DNA from: an uncultured Butyricicoccus sp.
GTDB lineage: Bacteria; Bacillota; Clostridia; Oscillospirales; Butyricicoccaceae
Assembly: GCA_959018045.1 (NCBI GenBank)
Contig: CAUEJN010000021.1
Span: 1-15,682, forward strand
DNA: 15,682 nt
Reading direction: 5' to 3'
Made by a program: the position numbers and the translations under genes. Positions 12,167 to 15,682 of the stretch are shown in pieces. Below the pieces are notes generated by a model. It searched no databases, was not told the origin of the DNA, and saw only the letters and a list, made by a program, of their open reading frames with translations. The first letter of the stretch is position 1. Each line of letters opens with the position of its first letter.

Positions 12167-13078
12167 TTACTGCTCGCCGCCCATGAGCTTGACCATAACG
12201 GCCTTCTGTGCGTGCAGTCTGTTTTCTGCCTCTTCGAACAGCTCGTCTGCGTGTGCCTCGAAGACCTCGTCGGTGATCTCCTGACCGCGGTAAGCGGGCA
12301 GACAGTGCTGAACCATAGCGCCCTCGTGTGCGGCAGCCATGAGGGTATCGTTGACCTGATAGCCCTGGAACGCCTTGGCGCGTGCTTCCTTCTCGTCCTC
12401 CTGACCCATGGAAGCCCAAGTGTCGGTGTAGACGACGTCGGCGTTCGCAGCAGCCTCCATCGGGTCGGTGGTGAGCATGAAGTTGGGGTTGCCCTTGGCG
12501 AACTCGAGCACGGTCGGGTCGGGCTGATAGCCCTCGGGGCAGGCGATGTGAACCTTCATGCCGGTCTTGAGGCCGCCGACGATGAGGGAGTTTGCCATGT
12601 TGTTGCCGTCACCGATGTAGGTCAGCTGGATGCCGTCGAGCGAAGCGTACTTCTCGCGGATGGTCATGAGGTCGGCCAGAACCTGGCAGGGATGACAGAA
12701 GTCGGTCAGACCGTTAATGATCGGGATGGAGCCGTACTCTGCGAGGTCTTCGACTTCCTTCTGCGCGAAGGTACGGATCATGATGCCGTCGAGGTAGCGG
12801 GACAGAACGCGAGCGGTGTCCTGAACGGGCTCGCCGCGGCCGATCTGCAGGTCACGGGAGGACAGGAACAGCGCCTGACCGCCGAGCTGGTACATACCGG
12901 TTTCGAAGGAAACACGGGTACGGGTGGAGGACTTCTGGAAGATCATACCCAGAGACTTGCCCTCGAGCAGGCGGTGCGGGATGTTGTTCTTCTTCTCGTA
13001 TTTGAGCTGGTCTGCCAGGTCGAGGATGGAAACGATCTCCTCGGAGGACAGATCGAGCAGCTTGAGCAGGTGTTTCAT
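12167..13078 (-). CDS. argF: Ornithine carbamoyltransferase
   Basis: The 303-residue enzyme joins carbamoyl phosphate and ornithine to give citrulline in arginine biosynthesis. The carbamoyl-phosphate site STRTR is at 51-55, HPCQ at 129-132 and HCLP at 258-261, the set expected of transcarbamoylases. The DGNNMANSL stretch around 156-164 and DTWASMGQE are typical of the ornithine rather than aspartate enzyme. Length is standard. AAAGGA lies 9 bases before the ATG at 13078. It is the last gene of the leftward operon, 18 bases after argD, and is followed by a terminator. The catabolic arginine deiminase enzyme is a possible alternative, but the neighbours argue for biosynthesis. Confidence 0.97.
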   Translation of the reverse strand: MKHLLKLLDLSSEEIVSILDLADQLKYEKKNNIPHRLLEGKSLGMIFQKSSTRTRVSFETGMYQLGGQALFLSSRDLQIGRGEPVQDTARVLSRYLDGIMIRTFAQKEVEDLAEYGSIPIINGLTDFCHPCQVLADLMTIREKYASLDGIQLTYIGDGNNMANSLIVGGLKTGMKVHIACPEGYQPDPTVLEFAKGNPNFMLTTDPMEAAANADVVYTDTWASMGQEDEKEARAKAFQGYQVNDTLMAAAHEGAMVQHCLPAYRGQEITDEVFEAHADELFEEAENRLHAQKAVMVKLMGGEQ

Positions 13079-13096
13079 GGTGCAATATCCTTTCTA

Positions 13097-14281
13097 TCAG
13101 TCACAAAATACGGTTTTCATGATGGCGATGGCCTCGTCGAGCTCCTCATAGGTGATGGTGAGCGGAGGAAGCAGGCGGACAGCGTTTTTGCCTGCCGTGA
13201 TGACGAGTACGCCGTGCTCGATGAGCTTGTTTGCGAAGACGCTGTGCTGACCCTCATCGACGATGATGCCGAGCATCAGACCCTTGCCGCGCACGCCATG
13301 GATGGCGGGAGAGCCAAGCGACAGGATGGCGTTTTTGAGGTATTCGCCCTTTTCGCGGACTTCCGCGAGGAATTTTTCGTCGTTTACGATGGAGAGTACA
13401 GCGTTTGCAGCTGCACAGACGGTCGGGGTACCGCCGAAGGTGGTTGCATGGGTGCCCGGGGTTAGAACATCGCAGCAGTTTTTCGCTGCCATGACCGCGC
13501 CGATCGGCACGCCGCCGCCCAGACCCTTGGCCATGGTGACGACATCGGGCAGGATACCGTACTGCTGGAAGCAGAACAGCGAGCCGGTACGGCCGATGCC
13601 GGTCTGCACTTCGTCCACGATGAGCAGCAGATCCTTCTCGGTGCACAGTTCACGGACAGCCTGTACAAAGGCCGGATCCTGCGGGAGCACGCCGCCCTCA
13701 CCCTGAATGAGCTCGAACATAACAGCGCAGGTCGAGTCGTCGATCTTGGATTTGAGGTCGTCCAGATCGCCTGCGGTTGCGTAGTCAAAGCCCTCGGTGA
13801 AGGGGAAGAAGTAGTCGTGGAAGCGGGTCTGACCGGTTGCCTTCAGCGTGGTCACCGTGCGGCCATGGAAGGAGTTCCAAAGAGTGATGATCTTGCTGCG
13901 GCCCTTGCCGTACTTGTCGTAGCTGTACTTACGTGCGAGCTTGATGGCGCCCTCGTTGGCCTCTGCGCCCGAGTTTGCAAAGAAGACCTTACCCATGCCG
14001 GTTGCCTCGACCAGTGTTTTTGCGGTCTGCACCATGGGTGCGGTGGTGAACAGGTTGGACACGTGCATGAGCTTGTGAATCTGTTCTTCGATGGCGTGGG
14101 TGAGGACGGGGTGATTATAGCCTAAGCAGTTTACGCCGATGCCCGATGCCAGGTCGATATAGCGTTTGCCCTCGACGTCCCAGAGCTGTGCGCCCTGGCC
14201 GTGGTCAAGTGCGATGGGGAAGCGGCCATAGGTCTGCATGACGTATTGCTGTTCTTCTGATTTGAGTTCCTGATAAGTCAT
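13097..14281 (-). CDS. argD: Acetylornithine aminotransferase
   Basis: The 394-residue class III PLP-dependent transaminase converts N-acetylglutamate semialdehyde to N-acetylornithine using glutamate. Seen: NSGAEANE (103-110) at the cofactor phosphate site, IVDEVQTGIGRTG with Asp223 contacting the PLP ring nitrogen, and the Schiff-base Lys252 in TMAKGLGGG. GGTPTVCAAA and the C-terminal AVRLLPPLTIT are also typical. GAAGGG lies 7 bases before the ATG. It is followed closely by argF and is separated from argB by 216 bases holding a multi-hairpin element, the only large gap in the operon. Ornithine or succinylornithine activity cannot be excluded. Confidence 0.95.
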   Translation of the reverse strand: MTYQELKSEEQQYVMQTYGRFPIALDHGQGAQLWDVEGKRYIDLASGIGVNCLGYNHPVLTHAIEEQIHKLMHVSNLFTTAPMVQTAKTLVEATGMGKVFFANSGAEANEGAIKLARKYSYDKYGKGRSKIITLWNSFHGRTVTTLKATGQTRFHDYFFPFTEGFDYATAGDLDDLKSKIDDSTCAVMFELIQGEGGVLPQDPAFVQAVRELCTEKDLLLIVDEVQTGIGRTGSLFCFQQYGILPDVVTMAKGLGGGVPIGAVMAAKNCCDVLTPGTHATTFGGTPTVCAAANAVLSIVNDEKFLAEVREKGEYLKNAILSLGSPAIHGVRGKGLMLGIIVDEGQHSVFANKLIEHGVLVITAGKNAVRLLPPLTITYEELDEAIAIMKTVFCD

Positions 14282-14353
14282 AGATGATCCCTTCTATTGT
14301 GAGAGCTGGGTGAGGTCGTTCTGGGGATGATTGGGAAGAGAACGACGGTTTGG

Positions 14354-14496
14354 TTGAAACCCGGGGCGGACACCGGGTTTCAAAAAGGGGATTTCGCACT
14401 CTGCGGAGTGCGACTCAGGGCGCTGCCCTGAGAACCCGCAAGCCTTTCGAGAAAGGCTTGCGCGAAAGCTTCATTTCGCCTGCGGGCGGGAATCCG
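14354..14496 (-). repeat. Multi-hairpin element, copy 4 (between argB and argD)
   Basis: This is the most complete copy. In the argB sense, from just after the stop: the shared 16-base block (14476-14491); GCGAAA/TTTCGC hairpin (14462-14479); 11-bp hairpin GCAAGCCTTTC/GAAAGGCTTGC (14438-14461); GGGTT; CTCAGGGC/GCCCTGAG (14414-14432); an 8-bp hairpin with loop CGCA (14394-14413); AAATCCCCT; and the closing 11-bp hairpin TTGAAACCCGG/CCGGGTTTCAA (14354-14383). No T run follows, so it is not a standard terminator even though it interrupts an operon. Confidence 0.88.
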
Positions 14497-14497
14497 T

Positions 14498-15367
14498 TTA
14501 GATAAACATGGTGCCGACGCCGTCGTCGCTGAGCAATTCGATCAAGATGGAGTGCTTGACGCGGCCGTCCTGAATGTTTGCGCGTTCTACGCCCTTACGG
14601 ATGGCCTCGACGCAGCAATCGACCTTGGGAATCATACCGCCCGAGATGACGCCGTCGCGGATGAGCGCCGGGACTTCGGAGACCTTCAGGCGGGTCAGCA
14701 GGGTGCTTTCGTCCTTGGGGTCACGCAGCAGGCCGCGCACGTCGGTCAGCAGAATGAGCTTCTTTGCGCCCAGCGCGATGGCGAGCTTTGCCGCAGCGGT
14801 ATCGGCGTTGATGTTGTAGTTGGTGTCGTCGTCGATGCCCTGTGCAACGGTAGACACAACGGGGATGTAGCCGCGTGCCAGCACGTCGATGACCGGCTGG
14901 GGATTGACCTCAACGATGTCGCCGACATAACCGTAATCGGTGCCTTCCTCATCGGTCATGCGCTTGGCGCGGAACATGCCGCCGTCCATGCCGCCCAGAC
15001 CGATGCCCTGACCGCCTGCATGCTCGAGCAGGGTGACGAGGTCTTTGTTGACCTTGCCGCACAGGATCATCTGTACGATGTCCATGGTTTCGCGGTCGGT
15101 GTAGCGCAGACCGTTGACAAAGCGGGATTCCTTTCCGATCTTTTTGAGCATATCCGAGATTTCGGGGCCGCCGCCGTGGACGACGACCACGCGCACGCCG
15201 ACGAGCGAGAGCAGAACGATGTCATGAATGACAGCGTCCTTGAGTTCTTCGTTAATCATGGCGTTGCCGCCGTACTTGACGACAACCGTCTGACCGTAAT
15301 ATTCCTGAATGTAGGGAAGGGCTTCGACCAGCACGTTTGCGCTGGTAGCCGGATCGAGATGATTCAT
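14498..15367 (-). CDS. argB: Acetylglutamate kinase, arginine-sensitive type
   Basis: The 289-residue kinase phosphorylates N-acetylglutamate, the second step of the arginine pathway. Lys31 lies in VVVKYGGNAM for the ATP phosphates; HGGGPEIS (64-71) binds acetylglutamate; NYNINADTAA and the LLTDVRGLL loop belong to the amino-acid kinase fold. The stretch before the first strand (about residues 5-25, SANVLVEALPYIQEYYG) matches the N-terminal helix that lets arginine-inhibited enzymes such as the Thermotoga one form hexamers, so feedback inhibition by arginine is a reasonable inference. AAGGAGA lies 8 bases before the ATG. argJ ends 13 bases upstream. Confidence 0.96.
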   Translation of the reverse strand: MNHLDPATSANVLVEALPYIQEYYGQTVVVKYGGNAMINEELKDAVIHDIVLLSLVGVRVVVVHGGGPEISDMLKKIGKESRFVNGLRYTDRETMDIVQMILCGKVNKDLVTLLEHAGGQGIGLGGMDGGMFRAKRMTDEEGTDYGYVGDIVEVNPQPVIDVLARGYIPVVSTVAQGIDDDTNYNINADTAAAKLAIALGAKKLILLTDVRGLLRDPKDESTLLTRLKVSEVPALIRDGVISGGMIPKVDCCVEAIRKGVERANIQDGRVKHSILIELLSDDGVGTMFI

Positions 15368-15380
15368 CGCTGTATTCTCC

Positions 15381-15682
15381 TTAGGTGCGGTAATCGCCGT
15401 TGATTTTGACGTAATCGTAGGTCAGATCGCAGCCCCAGGCGGTGACCGAAGCGTCACCGGCGTGCAGGGTCACGTCGATTAAGACCTCGTCCTCGAGCAG
15501 AACCTTCTTTGCGATCTCCTCGTCAAAGTCGAGCGCACGGCCAGCCTTGCACACAGCGACCGCACCGGCCTTGGAAGAGAAGGATACGTCAACGGTTTCG
15601 GGGTCGAATTCCTCACCCGAGTAACCCATCGCGCACAGGATGCGGCCCCAGTTTGCGTCGGCGCCGAACATAGCAGCCTCCA
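15381..15682 (-). CDS. argJ: Glutamate N-acetyltransferase/amino-acid acetyltransferase, C-terminal part
   Basis: Only the last about 100 residues are in the window; the gene continues past its end. The frame reads E-A-A-MFGADANWGRILCAMGYSG, the conserved C-terminal-chain block of ArgJ, followed by GDASVTAWGCDLTYDYVKINGDYRT at the end, also standard. ArgJ transfers acetyl from acetylornithine to glutamate, which recycles the acetyl group; it self-cleaves at a threonine outside this window. It stands first of the genes seen here, 13 bases before argB. The internal ATG at 15671 is not a start. Whether the enzyme is mono- or bifunctional cannot be told from this piece. Confidence 0.95.
   Translation of the reverse strand, partial: EAAMFGADANWGRILCAMGYSGEEFDPETVDVSFSSKAGAVAVCKAGRALDFDEEIAKKVLLEDEVLIDVTLHAGDASVTAWGCDLTYDYVKINGDYRT

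Noticed and set aside
12137..13465. Open frame of 442 codons on the plus strand across argF and part of argD
   Set aside because: Both minus-strand genes are unmistakable; the plus frame is a by-product of their codon bias.

Overview
The window looks like the chromosome of a GC-rich member of the Clostridia (Bacillota), most like the Oscillospiraceae/Butyricicoccaceae gut lineages. This is inferred from strong AGGAGG-type ribosome sites, a single-chain glycyl-tRNA synthetase, the argJ-argB-argD-argF order, a TipA-type MerR regulator and a Clostridia-style short peptide deformylase. The lineage is a guess; the phylum is fairly safe. Most genes are housekeeping or metabolic. No phage module, IS transposase or CRISPR array is visible.

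Layout, left to right. 1-2.3 kb: a HAD-family sugar-phosphatase-like gene (-), a small membrane export protein (+) and an unrecognised 210-residue gene (-). 2.4-3.8 kb: tRNA-Ala(CGC) with its own promoter and terminator, then mutT translationally coupled to an unrecognised 191-residue gene, then a possible 37-residue membrane peptide on the other strand. 4.0-6.8 kb: a YcxB-like membrane protein; a leftward pair (an internally deleted Vat-like acetyltransferase, then a DUF6933-like protein); and divergently a TipA-like MerR regulator with a textbook 19-bp-spacer promoter and an internal start for the drug-binding domain alone. 6.8-8.5 kb: a leftward def-SDR operon, a 93-bp direct repeat with a duplicated tRNA 3' end, and tRNA-Pro(TGG). 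8.6-11.9 kb: glyQS (+) convergent with a sodium:alanine symporter gene (-). 12.1-15.7 kb: leftward arginine biosynthesis genes argJ (cut by the window end), argB, argD and argF.

The most unusual feature is a family of modular multi-hairpin intergenic elements, four copies in 15.7 kb (1-69, 10083-10234, 10326-10448, 14354-14496). Each lies directly after a stop codon and in the same orientation relative to that gene: after the HAD gene, glyQS, agcS and argB. The copies share short conserved blocks and module order, while stems change with compensating bases. One copy sits inside the arginine operon between argB and argD. I do not recognise this family; it is the best candidate here for something undescribed.

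Functionally, argJBDF make arginine from acetylglutamate, and ArgB has the N-terminal helix of arginine-inhibited enzymes. def, glyQS and the two tRNAs serve translation, mutT cleans the nucleotide pool, and the TipA-like gene beside a crippled acetyltransferase suggests a past or altered antibiotic-response locus.
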